Shown here: piece by piece, positions 6,068 to 14,001 of the stretch
How positions within the stretch are numbered: the stretch's first letter is position 1
Layout of the letters: each line of letters opens with the position of its first letter
NCBI GenBank assembly: GCA_949840605.1
Contig: CATKXN010000068.1
Location: forward strand, 1-14,001
DNA from: an uncultured Alistipes sp.
GTDB lineage: Bacteria > Bacteroidota > Bacteroidia > Bacteroidales > Rikenellaceae
Reading direction: 5' to 3'
DNA: 14,001 nucleotides
Notes under the pieces: model-generated
Told to the model about the DNA's origin: nothing
Databases searched by the model: none
The model's input: the letters and a program-made list of their open reading frames with translations, nothing else
Position numbers and translations under genes: made by a program

Positions 6068-7108
6068 CTAAAAGTATTTGGTGATGTTCGCCCCCGCGAA
6101 GGTAGCCATTTCGCCGATCATCCGCACGGCCGAGTCGACGATGGGATAGGCGCACACGGCCCCGGTCCCCTCGCCCAGCCGGAGCCCCAAATCGAGCAGC
6201 GGACGGGCGCCCAGAGCGCCGAGTACTAACGCGTGGCCCGACTCGTCGCCCTTGTGGCCGAACACGGCGTAGTGCAGCACGTCGGGATAGAGACGCGAGG
6301 CCGCCAGCATGCAGTTGGTCATGATGAACCCGTCGACCAAAACGATCATGCCCAATTCGGCGGCTTGCCACATCGCCCCCACGGCCATGACCATCTCGTA
6401 ACCGCCGAACCAGCGCATCACGTCCTCGACCGATCCGTCGCCCGTATAGCGGTCCATCACCCTCCTCAGCACGTCGTACTTGCGACGGATGCCCGCGGCA
6501 TCGAGCCCGCTGCCCGCGCCGACGCATTTTTCGAGCGGGATGCCCGTCAGGCAGTGCATCCACATCGACGAGGAGGCCGTGTTGCCGATACCCATCTCGC
6601 CGAAAGCAATGACGTTGCACCCCTCGGCATGGCAATCGCGCACGACCGAAGCACCCCGTTCGACGGCCAGCTCCATCTCCTGAGGCGTCATGGCCGGCTC
6701 GTGGAGGTAGTTGCGCGTTCCGCGGCGGATCTTCAGCCCGATCAGCTCCTCGACGCCGGACAAGTCGGCATCGACGCCCGCATCGACGACCCGCAGGCGG
6801 AAACCGTGCTGCCGCGAGAGGAAGCAGATGCCGGCCCCGCCTTCTATAAAGTTGGAAATCATCTGCCGCGTCACCTCCTTAGGCGAGAGGCTCACCCCTT
6901 CGTCGGCAATGCCGTGGTCGCCGGCGAAAACGATGTTGTACGGACAACTCAGCCGCGGCGTGAGCGTCTGCTGGATGCGGCCGATCTGCATGGCCAGCTC
7001 TTCGAGCCGGCCGAGCGATCCTTTCGGTTTGGTCAGCGCGTCGATTTTCTCCCGCAGGGCGGGAACGATCTTTTCGGACGGCGCGACGATCGAAAATTTT
7101 TTCATCAT
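6068..7108 (-). CDS. cobT: Nicotinate-nucleotide--dimethylbenzimidazole phosphoribosyltransferase
   Basis: A 346-residue cytoplasmic enzyme that transfers phosphoribose from nicotinate mononucleotide to 5,6-dimethylbenzimidazole or another lower-ligand base, giving alpha-ribazole phosphate for CobS. Characteristic motifs are [11 protein letters not shown] near the N-terminus (about 26-36), [25 protein letters not shown] and the C-terminal LGEGTGA. In the last, Glu313 corresponds to the catalytic base of Salmonella CobT. Length matches the family. The gene starts with two ATG codons in a row (MMKK); either may be used. It sits 7 bp after cobU and 1 bp before cobS. Base preference, and so which cobamide is made, cannot be told from this sequence alone. 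Confidence 0.97.
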   Translation of the reverse strand: MMKKFSIVAPSEKIVPALREKIDALTKPKGSLGRLEELAMQIGRIQQTLTPRLSCPYNIVFAGDHGIADEGVSLSPKEVTRQMISNFIEGGAGICFLSRQHGFRLRVVDAGVDADLSGVEELIGLKIRRGTRNYLHEPAMTPQEMELAVERGASVVRDCHAEGCNVIAFGEMGIGNTASSSMWMHCLTGIPLEKCVGAGSGLDAAGIRRKYDVLRRVMDRYTGDGSVEDVMRWFGGYEMVMAVGAMWQAAELGMIVLVDGFIMTNCMLAASRLYPDVLHYAVFGHKGDESGHALVLGALGARPLLDLGLRLGEGTGAVCAYPIVDSAVRMIGEMATFAGANITKYF

Positions 7109-7115
7109 CTCTGAA

Positions 7116-7625
7116 CTATTTGATTCGCAGCGGCAGACCCGACACCATCATGTAAACGGCATCGGCCCGCTGCGCGATGTACTGATTCACCCACCCTTGC
7201 AAATCGGTAAAACGTCTTTGCAAGGCGTTCTCGGCCACACCGCCGAGCCCGATCTCGTTGGTTACGAAAATAAAGTCGGCTCCGACGGCAGCCAGCAGGT
7301 CGAACTCGGCCTTCACCTCCGCCAGCGCGCGGTCCGTGTCGCCCTCCGAGTCGAAAAAGAAATTGGTGCACCACAGCGTCACGCAATCCACGACGACGGT
7401 CCGCCCGCCCAGATCGTGAACGCTCGGATGTTTCTCCTCCTCGATGTTCGTCCATTGCGGTCCCCGGTCGGCCCGGTGACGCTCAATGCGGCGACGGTGT
7501 TCGTCGTCCCACACCCTCGACGTGGCCAAATAGACCGGATTCCCGGAACGCTCCAGCGCTAAACGCTGCGCGAACGAGCTCTTGCCGGAACGCTGCCCGC
7601 CCGTTATCAACGTAATGCTACCCAT
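7116..7625 (-). CDS. cobU: Adenosylcobinamide kinase / cobinamide-phosphate guanylyltransferase
   Basis: A 169-residue bifunctional cytoplasmic enzyme of usual CobU/CobP length. It phosphorylates adenosylcobinamide and then transfers GMP from GTP to form adenosylcobinamide-GDP. The P-loop GGQRSGKSS is at residues 9-17 with Lys15. [11 protein letters not shown] carries His50, the likely guanylated residue. VTNEIGLGG is the conserved downstream loop. Its start overlaps the end of the ATPase gene by 8 bp and cobT follows after 7 bp. The kinase activity matters only for salvaged cobinamide; the guanylyltransferase step serves both salvage and de novo routes, which fits the adjacent uptake genes. 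Confidence 0.97.
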   Translation of the reverse strand: MGSITLITGGQRSGKSSFAQRLALERSGNPVYLATSRVWDDEHRRRIERHRADRGPQWTNIEEEKHPSVHDLGGRTVVVDCVTLWCTNFFFDSEGDTDRALAEVKAEFDLLAAVGADFIFVTNEIGLGGVAENALQRRFTDLQGWVNQYIAQRADAVYMMVSGLPLRIK

Positions 7626-8640
7626 CGTTTTTTCCGTTCAAGGCGTCGGCCAGTTCGGCGAACGAGGCGCAATGCACCGCAGGCGAACCCTCCCGACGCA
7701 GTTCCATATCGCGGCACGAGCGCACGACGACGCCCGTCCGCGTCTGCTCGCCCCGCTCAGCCGGCTGCCGGCCGCAGCGCAGCAGCAGATTTTCCGTCCA
7801 AAAGGCCAGCTCCTCCCCATCGGCCGTCACGCTCACGGCCTCGGCCGAGGCGCACGGGCGCCGGAACTCGCCGACGCGCCGGTCGAAAACGATTCCGTTC
7901 CGGCCGAAGACCCGGTCCAGCGAACCGTCCGCGACCATGTCCTCCGGCGTCCCGCAGCAGAGCCCCTCCTGCGGCGAGAGCAGCCACAGCCGATCGGCCA
8001 AGTGCAGGGCCGACCCCACGTCGTGCGTCGACATCAATACGGCGCAGCCCCTGTTCCGCGCCAGATCGTGCAGCAGGTGCATCACCTCGATGCGGCTGGC
8101 CACGTCGAGAAAGGCCGAGGGTTCGTCCAGCAGGATGATCGGACATTGCTGGGCCAACACTTTGGCGATCATAGCCTTCTGCCGTTCGCCGTCGGAAAGC
8201 TCCGACACGTAGCACTCCGCCTTGGCCTCGATGCCCGCCTCGCGCATCGACGCGTCGACGATCCGCCTGTCGTCGCGGTCCAACCCTCCGAAAAAGCCCG
8301 TATAGGGGTACCGGCCCAAAGCGACCAGCTCGCGCACGCGGAGCCCGCCCGCATGGACCCGGTCGGTCAGCACGACCCCGACCAGACGGGAGAGCCGCCG
8401 CTGGCCGCACTCCGCCATCGGACGGCCGTCTATCGACAGTTCTCCCGCCAGCGGGGGCTGCGACCCGCCGAGCGTTCTGAGCAGCGTGGACTTGCCTGCG
8501 CCGTTGGGCCCCATCAGGCAGGTCAGCTCGCCGGAACGGAGCTCGAAGGAGAGGTTCTCGTGCACCCGCCGCCCGCCGCCCCTGCCGGTGCGGTACCCTA
8601 CAGCGAGACCCTCGCCCGAAACGACACGACGCTGTTCCAT
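7618..8640 (-). CDS. BtuD/FecE-type ABC transporter ATP-binding protein with C-terminal extension
   Basis: A 340-residue ATPase that should power the adjacent permease for corrinoid (or possibly iron-siderophore) import. Walker A is GPNGAGKST (44-52), the signature is LSDGE (148-152), Walker B is IILLDEP (168-174) and the switch His is His206. The place where family members usually have LPQ reads VLT (90-92), so the Q-loop Gln appears to be Thr92. After about residue 255, where BtuD and FecE normally end, about 85 more residues follow. They look like a small folded alpha/beta domain (for example EELAFWTENLLLRCGRQP) that I do not recognise. The ATG was chosen because it overlaps the permease stop by one base (TGATG) and sits just before the ATPase fold; a longer frame upstream runs antiframe through the permease gene. 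The stop overlaps cobU by 8 bp. Confidence 0.92.
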   Translation of the reverse strand: MEQRRVVSGEGLAVGYRTGRGGGRRVHENLSFELRSGELTCLMGPNGAGKSTLLRTLGGSQPPLAGELSIDGRPMAECGQRRLSRLVGVVLTDRVHAGGLRVRELVALGRYPYTGFFGGLDRDDRRIVDASMREAGIEAKAECYVSELSDGERQKAMIAKVLAQQCPIILLDEPSAFLDVASRIEVMHLLHDLARNRGCAVLMSTHDVGSALHLADRLWLLSPQEGLCCGTPEDMVADGSLDRVFGRNGIVFDRRVGEFRRPCASAEAVSVTADGEELAFWTENLLLRCGRQPAERGEQTRTGVVVRSCRDMELRREGSPAVHCASFAELADALNGKNDG

Positions 8641-9662
8641 CAATTGAAATATTGTATTTTTCTCTGGTTCACGATCACGTAGATGATGACGGGCGCCCCC
8701 AACATGGGCGTGATGGCATTGAGCGGAATCATGCCCGTGGAACCGGGCAGCACGCTGATGAGGTTGCACAGCAGCGCCGCCGCCGAACCGGTCAGCAGCG
8801 TGACGGGCAGCAGCGTCGTATGGCGGGCCGAACCGGTCAGCAGTCGGGAGAGATGCGGCACGGCCAGTCCTAAAAACGTGATCGGTCCGCAAAAGGCCGT
8901 GACGGTCGCCGTCAGAATACCCGTCGAGCCCAGCAGCAGCAGACGCACCCGCCGGACCCGGACGCCCAGATTGCCGGCATAGCGTTCGCCGAGCAGCAGC
9001 GCGTCGAGCGGCTTGACCGACAGCGCAGCGATGAGGAGTCCCGCTCCCAGCGCCGCACAGAAAAACGGCATCTGCCGGAGCGATACGCCCGAAAAATCGC
9101 CCATACCCCACAGCGTGTACGAATGGACGCCCTCGGCCGTAGCGAAAAAATTGAGCAGCGAAATGACCGACGAAGCGGCATACCCCACCATAAGCCCGAT
9201 GATGAGCAGCATGACGTTGCTGCGGACGAGCGTCGAGAAGAAAATGACGATCCCCAGCACGACGGCCGCACCGGCGAAAGCCCCGGCCACCACGGCCAGA
9301 TACCCGCCGAAGAAGAGTCCTCCCGTACCACCCAGCGACAGCATGACCAGCGCCACGCCCAGCGAGGCGCCCGCCTCGACGCCCAAAATGGAGGGGCCGG
9401 CCCGCGGAGGGGCGAAGACCGTCTGCAACATCAGTCCCGCGGCGGCCAGCGAGGCTCCCACCAGCAGGGCCGTGAGGGCCTGCGGCAGACGCGATTCGAG
9501 CACGATGAACGACCACGAGGGACGATCCTCTCCGCCTCCGCAGAGAATGTCGAACACACTGGCCGCAGGAATGTCCACCGACCCCCAGAACAGGTTGGCC
9601 GCGAAGAGCAGCACTACGGCGCAGGCCGCTGCCGGTATGTATCGGGCAGGAGAAACGCTCAT
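8640..9662 (-). CDS. BtuC/FecCD-type ABC transporter permease
   Basis: A 340-residue inner-membrane permease of the FecCD/BtuC family, about ten hydrophobic helices, normal length. Family motifs include ESRLPQALTALLVGASLAAAG (residues 56-76), followed by QTVF and AGPSILGVEAGASLG (88-102), and the cytoplasmic coupling region CGPITFLGLAVPHLSRLLTG (258-277) that contacts the ATPase. It forms the channel of a BtuFCD-like importer. The start overlaps the binding-protein stop by 4 bp (ATGA) and the stop overlaps the ATPase start by one base. The family also carries iron-siderophores and heme; a corrinoid substrate is inferred from its position inside the cobamide operon. Confidence 0.95.
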   Translation of the reverse strand: MSVSPARYIPAAACAVVLLFAANLFWGSVDIPAASVFDILCGGGEDRPSWSFIVLESRLPQALTALLVGASLAAAGLMLQTVFAPPRAGPSILGVEAGASLGVALVMLSLGGTGGLFFGGYLAVVAGAFAGAAVVLGIVIFFSTLVRSNVMLLIIGLMVGYAASSVISLLNFFATAEGVHSYTLWGMGDFSGVSLRQMPFFCAALGAGLLIAALSVKPLDALLLGERYAGNLGVRVRRVRLLLLGSTGILTATVTAFCGPITFLGLAVPHLSRLLTGSARHTTLLPVTLLTGSAAALLCNLISVLPGSTGMIPLNAITPMLGAPVIIYVIVNQRKIQYFN

Positions 9663-10780
9663 CGGTCCATTTCGTTATAATAGCGCAGCCGGCTCTCCGG
9701 AAGCAGCTTAGGGTGGAAAATCCGGATCAGATCGCCCAGCACCCGGTCGGGATGCAGCGGCAGCTCTTCGTAATAGGGGACTTCGGCCGTGTTGCAGACA
9801 AAGATACGACGATTTTCGAAAGCGGAAAAACGGCTGTACGCCTCGTTCTCGCCGCGCAGATCGTCGTAGGTCATCCTCTGCGGCCCGTTGTACTTGATGA
9901 GCCAGAACCGGGCCGACCGGGCCCGGTCGAAAACCGCTTCGAACGACAGCGGGACCGATCCCCTGTCGGGAGTCTCGCTCCAGATGGGGTCGGCACCCGC
10001 GTCGCGCAGCAGGCAGGCCATGTAGCTCCGGCCGCCGGGCACGTACCAGCTCGCGCCGTATTTGCGCTCGGTGAGCACCTGCGGACGGTCGCTCGCCCCG
10101 GCCGCCAGCCGCCGGAGCGAGTCGTAGGCCGCGACGGTCGCCCCGAACAGCGAATCGGCCGTCGGCATCCGGTCGAAAAACAGCGCCATGAAACGCACCC
10201 ACTCGGCCCGGCCGAGCGGCGAATTTTCCATGTAGTCGACGCATTCGACGATCGGAATGCCGGTCTTCTCGACCCGTCCGTAGCCGGTGTTTTCGAGCGG
10301 CGAGGCGATGACGGCCTCCGGAGCGATCTCGATCATGCGTTCCACATCGGGCGAAGAGGCCTCGCCCAGATCGGCAATCGTACCCCGCGACACGCCCTCG
10401 CGCACGAACGGCAGGTCGATGAACCGCGATTCGCACACACCGACGATCCGGTCGCCGAGCCCCAACTCGTCCAGCATGCCGCTATGCGCCGACGAATAGA
10501 CGACCACGCGCCGGAGCGGCGTGCGGACGAGCGTCCCTTCGGGCAACGCGTCGGGCAGCGGAACCGAACGGTCCACCAGTACATAGCGGTGCAACGTCCG
10601 CGTCGTGTCCCAAGGGTCGTGCACCTCGGCCACTGTATATCCTTCGCCGCGGGTGATTTCGAAACAGGTGGCATGTTCGGCCCGCAGGCTGTCGACGCAT
10701 TCCGATGCGGACTTTTCGCGCACCCCGCGGCAGGAGAGCAGCAGCGCGAACGACGCAAGGAGAAAAAATTTCGCTTTCAT
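9659..10780 (-). CDS. BtuF-like ABC transporter substrate-binding lipoprotein
   Basis: A 373-residue periplasmic binding protein of the BtuF/FepB fold class. Residues 1-17 are a lipoprotein signal (FALLLSC, lipid-modified Cys17), so it is probably tethered to the inner membrane facing the permease. The mature part has two lobes. The first begins around RVVVYSSAHSGMLDELGLGDRIVGV; the typical PDVERMIEIAPEAVIAS segment follows, and the second lobe includes VLTERKYGASWYVPGG. The ATG at 10780 was chosen because it starts the signal peptide; an upstream ATG would add 32 arginine-rich residues and bury it in cbiB. The gene starts 4 bp after cbiB stops and overlaps the permease by 4 bp. Substrate, most likely cobinamide or a cobamide, is inferred from context. 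Confidence 0.9.
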   Translation of the reverse strand: MKAKFFLLASFALLLSCRGVREKSASECVDSLRAEHATCFEITRGEGYTVAEVHDPWDTTRTLHRYVLVDRSVPLPDALPEGTLVRTPLRRVVVYSSAHSGMLDELGLGDRIVGVCESRFIDLPFVREGVSRGTIADLGEASSPDVERMIEIAPEAVIASPLENTGYGRVEKTGIPIVECVDYMENSPLGRAEWVRFMALFFDRMPTADSLFGATVAAYDSLRRLAAGASDRPQVLTERKYGASWYVPGGRSYMACLLRDAGADPIWSETPDRGSVPLSFEAVFDRARSARFWLIKYNGPQRMTYDDLRGENEAYSRFSAFENRRIFVCNTAEVPYYEELPLHPDRVLGDLIRIFHPKLLPESRLRYYNEMDR

Positions 10781-10784
10781 ATCT

Positions 10785-11720
10785 CTATCCGATAAATAAC
10801 AACACGACCGCCACGGCCGAGACGGCGACCGCCTCGACCCGACGATTGATCGCCACGGCCCGTTCGCCGTCCGCACCGGTCAGCGGACGGGCGTTCGTTC
10901 CGATGTAAGGTTTTTCGACCCGACGGCCGAAATAGACGTTCGGACCGCCGAAGCGACAGTCGAGCAAAGCCGCGAGCGCCGCTTCGGGATAACCCGAATT
11001 GGGGCTCGAATGCTGCGGTCCGTACCGTCGCACGAATCCCCGCTTCGACCACCCGCCTCCGGCCAGCAGCATCAGCAGCGCCGTCAGCCGGGCGGGCACC
11101 CAGTTGGCCGCATCGTCGATGCGGGCGGCCCAGCGGCCGAACCGCTCGTACCGCTCCGTGCGGTACCCGATCATCGAGTCGAGCGTATTGACCATCTTGT
11201 AGGCCAGCATGCCGGGAGCCCCCAGCAGCAGGAACCAGAACAGCGGAGCCACGACGCCGTCGCTGAGGTTTTCGGCGAGCGTTTCGAGCGCCGCCCGCCG
11301 CACGGCATCGTCGTCCAATGCCGAGGTGTCGCGCCCCACGATCCGGGCCACGCGCAGACGTCCCTGCTCCGTGCTGCGCTCCACGGCACGGAACACGGCC
11401 CGCACCTCGTCGACGAGCGTCCGCCCCGACAGGCAGTAGAACACGACGAGAGCCGTCAGGCCCGCACCGGTCCATACGCCGAGCGAAGCGGCGGCCCCGA
11501 CACCCGCACGGCCGAGAACGTAGACCCCCGCGATGCTGCACAGGGCGAACAGAGCCCCCGCCGCCACACGCCGACAGCCCCGGTTGAAGCGCCGCTCGCC
11601 CCAAGCGATCCAGCGGCCGAAAGCCACGACCGGGTGCGGCCAGCTCTCCGGGTCGCCCAACAGCCGGTCGGCGCCCCAGCCGACCAGCAGCGGTATAATC
11701 GTCAGAGTGTTCGTAACCAT
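10785..11720 (-). CDS. cbiB: Adenosylcobinamide-phosphate synthase CbiB
   Basis: A 311-residue membrane enzyme that couples aminopropanol phosphate (from CobD) to adenosylcobyric acid, giving adenosylcobinamide phosphate. Motifs match CbiB/CobD(Pseudomonas): DRLLGDPESWPHPVVAFGR near the N-terminus, ETLAENLSDGVVAPLFW, NTLDSMIGYRTERYERFGR, IDDAANWVPARLTA, and HSSPNSGYPEAALAALL. Four to five hydrophobic helices lie between them and at the C-terminus. Length fits the family. The ATG at 11720 gives the conserved N-terminus directly and overlaps the decarboxylase gene by 19 bp; a longer frame extends upstream but only through that gene out of frame. The binding-protein gene follows after 4 bp. Confidence 0.96.
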   Translation of the reverse strand: MVTNTLTIIPLLVGWGADRLLGDPESWPHPVVAFGRWIAWGERRFNRGCRRVAAGALFALCSIAGVYVLGRAGVGAAASLGVWTGAGLTALVVFYCLSGRTLVDEVRAVFRAVERSTEQGRLRVARIVGRDTSALDDDAVRRAALETLAENLSDGVVAPLFWFLLLGAPGMLAYKMVNTLDSMIGYRTERYERFGRWAARIDDAANWVPARLTALLMLLAGGGWSKRGFVRRYGPQHSSPNSGYPEAALAALLDCRFGGPNVYFGRRVEKPYIGTNARPLTGADGERAVAINRRVEAVAVSAVAVVLLFIG

Positions 11721-12730
11721 TCTTCTATCGCGCCGGCGAGCCGGTCGTTTTGTTCCTTCCGCTGTGCGGCCACGCGGAAATGTCCCTCGGAGAGTCCGTC
11801 GAAATTGGACGCGTCGCGGACGAGCCATCCGTGCCTCTCCATCAGATCGTCCTTGAGCGCCGCGGCCGTTCCCCGCCCCAACCGGGCCAGAAAGAAATGA
11901 CAGTCGGAAGGCGACGTCTCCACACCCCCGATGTCGTCGAGCTGCCGGCGGAACCGTCGGGCCTCGGCCAGCAACGCCTTCCTGTCGAAGACGAACTCCT
12001 CCGGATGCGAGAGCACGTACTCCCCGGCCGCCAATGCCAGCGCATTGACCGACCACGGCATGCGACAGGCCGCGATGCGGGTTACCAAGCCGGGCGAAGC
12101 GACGAGATACCCCAACCGGAGCCCCGGTATGCCGTAGCGTTTAGTCATCGAATGCACGACGACCAGATTCGGACAGCGCAGCACTTCCCGGTCGTCGAGC
12201 AACGGCGCGTCGGTGAAGGCCCCGTAAGAATGATCGAGCACGAAAACGCGTTCCCGGAACGTCCCGATCATATCCCGCAGCGCATCGACATTCCACGCCC
12301 GCCCGTCGGGATTGTTCGGGCTGCACAGCCAGACGAGTCCGCCGCCGTCGAGTCCTTCGCCCCGCAGCAACGCCTCCCGGCTTATGCGGCGCACACGGTG
12401 CCGGTGCATCGCACAGGCGTCGGCATATTCGCTGAAAGCGGGCACGGGTACCGTCGAATCGGCTCCGGCGAAAGCCTGCGCGACGAGGTAAAAGGCCTCG
12501 GTCGCCCCGGAAGTCACGCAGACCGACCCGGCCGGCACGCCGCACCGCGCCGCGATCCGGCCGCCGAGCCCCCCGGCATCGGGTTCGGGATAGGCCCCCA
12601 GTCCGTCGAGCCGCTGCGAAAGGAACCGGCACAGCCCGTCCCGCCTGCCTCCGTGCCATACGTTGGAACTGAAATCGACCTCGACCGGCCGATCGTAACG
12701 GTATGCGTCGTCTCCGTGTCCCCGAATCAT
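11702..12730 (-). CDS. cobD: CobD-like threonine-phosphate decarboxylase (PLP-dependent)
   Basis: A 342-residue fold-type I PLP enzyme of the HisC-like group. By position it should decarboxylate L-threonine-O-3-phosphate to (R)-1-aminopropan-2-ol phosphate, the arm used by CbiB. PLP ligands are visible: Asn140 in CSPNNPDG, Asp166 and Tyr169 in VLDHSYG, Lys197 in SMTKRYGIPGLRLGY as the Schiff-base lysine, Arg205 in the same segment, and Arg319 in GHFRVAAQ for the substrate carboxylate. The wording TKRYGIPGLRLGY is closer to CobD than to histidinol-phosphate aminotransferase. A HisC-type aminotransferase cannot be fully excluded by motif alone, but the cobQ and cbiB neighbours make CobD much more likely. 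It starts 28 bp after cobQ stops. Confidence 0.9.
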   Translation of the reverse strand: MIRGHGDDAYRYDRPVEVDFSSNVWHGGRRDGLCRFLSQRLDGLGAYPEPDAGGLGGRIAARCGVPAGSVCVTSGATEAFYLVAQAFAGADSTVPVPAFSEYADACAMHRHRVRRISREALLRGEGLDGGGLVWLCSPNNPDGRAWNVDALRDMIGTFRERVFVLDHSYGAFTDAPLLDDREVLRCPNLVVVHSMTKRYGIPGLRLGYLVASPGLVTRIAACRMPWSVNALALAAGEYVLSHPEEFVFDRKALLAEARRFRRQLDDIGGVETSPSDCHFFLARLGRGTAAALKDDLMERHGWLVRDASNFDGLSEGHFRVAAQRKEQNDRLAGAIEEWLRTL

Positions 12731-12758
12731 ATCCTATTATCCATCCGCCCGCAGCCTC

Positions 12759-14001
12759 TTACGGCCGCGAGAGCATTTCGTAAATCCGTTCCATATCGAC
12801 ATGCCGCCGGACGTGGTCGGCCAGACGGTCGTACTGTTCTTCCTTGTAGGCCCGGTAATCGAACGGGACGGCCGCCCGCTGCGCATAGGGAGCCAGCAGC
12901 GCGTCCACGAACGCCGGATTGTCGAAAATTCCGTGCACGTAGGTTCCCATGCAGCGACCGTCGAGCCGGTAGCCCTCGCCCGTGCCGTCCTCGTAACGGT
13001 TCAGCGGCAACGGAGCGGCCCCCGGCACGGGCACCGTCTCTCCCATGTGGATCTCGTAGCCCCGGCAAGGCATGTCGTCCCCGTCGAGCGTGAAGCGGAC
13101 CTGACGCGTGCGCTTCTCCCGGCGGAGCGTCGTCTCGACCGGCAGCAAGCCCAGACCGGGCATGCGTTTCGTGTCGCTTTCGACGCCGAACGGGTCGAGG
13201 ATCGCGCGCCCCATCATCTGGTACCCGCCGCAAACGCCCACGACCGTCCGCCCGGCCCGGTAAGCGCCGAGCACGGCGGCAGCCGTTCCGTCGGAGCGCA
13301 GACGCCGCAGGTCGTCCACCGTACTCTTCGTTCCGGGCAGCACCACGACGTCGGCCGAGGCGATCTCCTCCGGATCGTCGGTGTAGAAGAGACGGACCCT
13401 CGGATCGCGTTCCAACGCGTCGAAATCGGTGAAATTGGACAGATGCTTGAGCAGCACCACGGCCACCGAGACCTTGTCCCGTTCCGCCTCGCGGGACTTG
13501 CGTTCCAGCACGAGCGAATCCTCCGCCTCGATATGGATGTCGCGGAAGTAGGGCACCACGCCTAACACGGGGATGCCGCACAGCTCCTCCATCATGCGCA
13601 CGCCGTCGTCGAACAGCGCGCGGTCGCCCCGGAACTTGTTGATGAGAATGCCCTTCACCCTTTCGAGCTGCGGTTGGGGCAGCAGCATCAACGAACCGTA
13701 CACGCTGCCGAACACGCCTCCGCGGTCGATGTCGGCCACCAGCAGCACGTCGGCCCCGGCGTGAAGGGCCATCGGCATGTTGACGATGTCCAGTTCGCGG
13801 AGGTTGATCTCGGAAATGCTCCCGGCCCCCTCCATCACGACCGGATCGTACCGCGCCGCCAGCCGGTCGAATGCTTCGCACACCGTCCGGCGCAACGCCT
13901 CGCGTCCCCGTTTGCGGAAAAAGTCCGACGCGCTTTTTGTGCCGACGGGTACGCCGTTGAGCACGACCTGCGCGTCGCTATCGGTGCAGGGCTTGAGCAG
14001 C
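12759..14001 (-). CDS. cobQ: Cobyric acid synthase CobQ, 5' end cut by window edge
   Basis: Glutamine-dependent amidotransferase that makes adenosylcobyric acid from adenosylcobyrinate a,c-diamide by amidating the b, d, e and g carboxylates. Only 413 residues are inside the window; the frame is open to the edge. The first visible residues (LLKPCTDSDAQVVLNGVPVG) match an internal CobQ segment, so the N-terminal P-loop part, perhaps 70-80 residues, lies beyond 14001. Visible motifs, numbered from the first visible residue, are VMEGAGSISEINL (about 55-67), LLVADIDRGGVFGS (about 86-99), then the class I glutaminase domain with VVLPGTKS, the nucleophile Cys257 in GVCGGYQMMG and His356 in YVHGIFDN. 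No break or frameshift is seen. An internal GTG at 13964 is not a real start. It is the first visible gene of the operon. Confidence 0.96.
   Translation of the reverse strand, partial: LLKPCTDSDAQVVLNGVPVGTKSASDFFRKRGREALRRTVCEAFDRLAARYDPVVMEGAGSISEINLRELDIVNMPMALHAGADVLLVADIDRGGVFGSVYGSLMLLPQPQLERVKGILINKFRGDRALFDDGVRMMEELCGIPVLGVVPYFRDIHIEAEDSLVLERKSREAERDKVSVAVVLLKHLSNFTDFDALERDPRVRLFYTDDPEEIASADVVVLPGTKSTVDDLRRLRSDGTAAAVLGAYRAGRTVVGVCGGYQMMGRAILDPFGVESDTKRMPGLGLLPVETTLRREKRTRQVRFTLDGDDMPCRGYEIHMGETVPVPGAAPLPLNRYEDGTGEGYRLDGRCMGTYVHGIFDNPAFVDALLAPYAQRAAVPFDYRAYKEEQYDRLADHVRRHVDMERIYEMLSRP

Noticed and set aside
8641..9516. Long N-terminal extension of the ATPase reading frame up to 9516
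   Set aside because: The extension is an out-of-frame reading of the permease gene, Arg/Gly-rich and without any domain. The real ATPase starts at 8640 with a typical one-base stop/start overlap.
11721..12056. N-terminal extension of the cbiB reading frame up to 12056
   Set aside because: It lies wholly within the cobD gene in another frame. CbiB homologues begin near the MVTNTLTIIPLLVGWGADRL segment, which starts at 11720.
11702..12730. Histidinol-phosphate aminotransferase (hisC) as the identity of the PLP enzyme
   Set aside because: The fold fits both, but the lysine-region wording and the position between cobQ and cbiB favour CobD. Kept only as a minor alternative.
12731..12758. Possible internal promoter or cobalamin riboswitch between cobQ and cobD
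   Set aside because: Only 28 bases are available, far too short for a riboswitch, and no promoter elements are visible.
1..14001. Mobile elements, CRISPR arrays, phage defence genes, tRNA or rRNA
   Set aside because: No transposase or integrase, direct-repeat array, nuclease/defence domain or RNA gene signature was seen on either strand; the window is ordinary metabolic chromosome apart from the points listed.

Overview
The window looks like a chromosomal segment of a high-GC gut Bacteroidales, most likely Alistipes or a close Rikenellaceae relative. This is inferred from the GC-rich coding sequence, the mostly weak Shine-Dalgarno signals, a lipoprotein GH78 enzyme and Bacteroidetes-type protein sequences; no rRNA or other marker is present to confirm it. 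Every gene I can support lies on the minus strand, so transcription runs from high to low coordinates. The long plus-strand reading frames are antisense shadows typical of GC-rich DNA.

Right part (14001 down to about 4713): one tightly packed operon for the late steps of adenosylcobalamin synthesis and corrinoid uptake. In transcription order it holds cobQ (5' end cut by the window edge), a CobD-like threonine-phosphate decarboxylase, cbiB, a BtuF-like lipoprotein, a BtuC-like permease, a BtuD-like ATPase, cobU, cobT, cobS and cobC. Gaps run from 28 bp down to overlaps of 35 bp, and a strong intrinsic terminator follows cobC. CobQ makes cobyric acid. CobD and CbiB attach the aminopropanol phosphate arm. 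CobU activates the arm with GTP, and CobT makes alpha-ribazole phosphate from dimethylbenzimidazole. CobS joins the two halves and CobC removes the phosphate. The embedded BtuFCD-type transporter could feed imported corrinoids straight into this salvage branch. No corrin-ring genes, adenosyltransferase or cobalamin riboswitch lie in the window; a riboswitch, if present, should be upstream of cobQ, beyond the edge.

Middle part (4473 to 3933): a two-gene unit encoding a three-helix GlsB/YeaQ/YmgE-family membrane protein and a 60-residue hydrophilic protein made largely of three tandem 11-residue LEA-like repeats. It ends in a clean intrinsic terminator. An imperfect sigma-54-like element lies upstream.

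Left part (3742 to 26): a LacI-family regulator followed by a large GH78 alpha-L-rhamnosidase lipoprotein, probably one transcription unit. A plausible Bacteroidetes-type promoter and a near-palindromic LacI-type operator lie upstream of lacI, suggesting autorepression lifted by rhamnoside-derived sugar. No SusC/SusD genes are visible here.

I see no mobile element, CRISPR array, tRNA or rRNA. The most unusual items are the mini-LEA protein paired with GlsB, the extended C-terminus and altered Q-loop of the BtuD-like ATPase, and the transporter embedded in the cobamide assembly operon.
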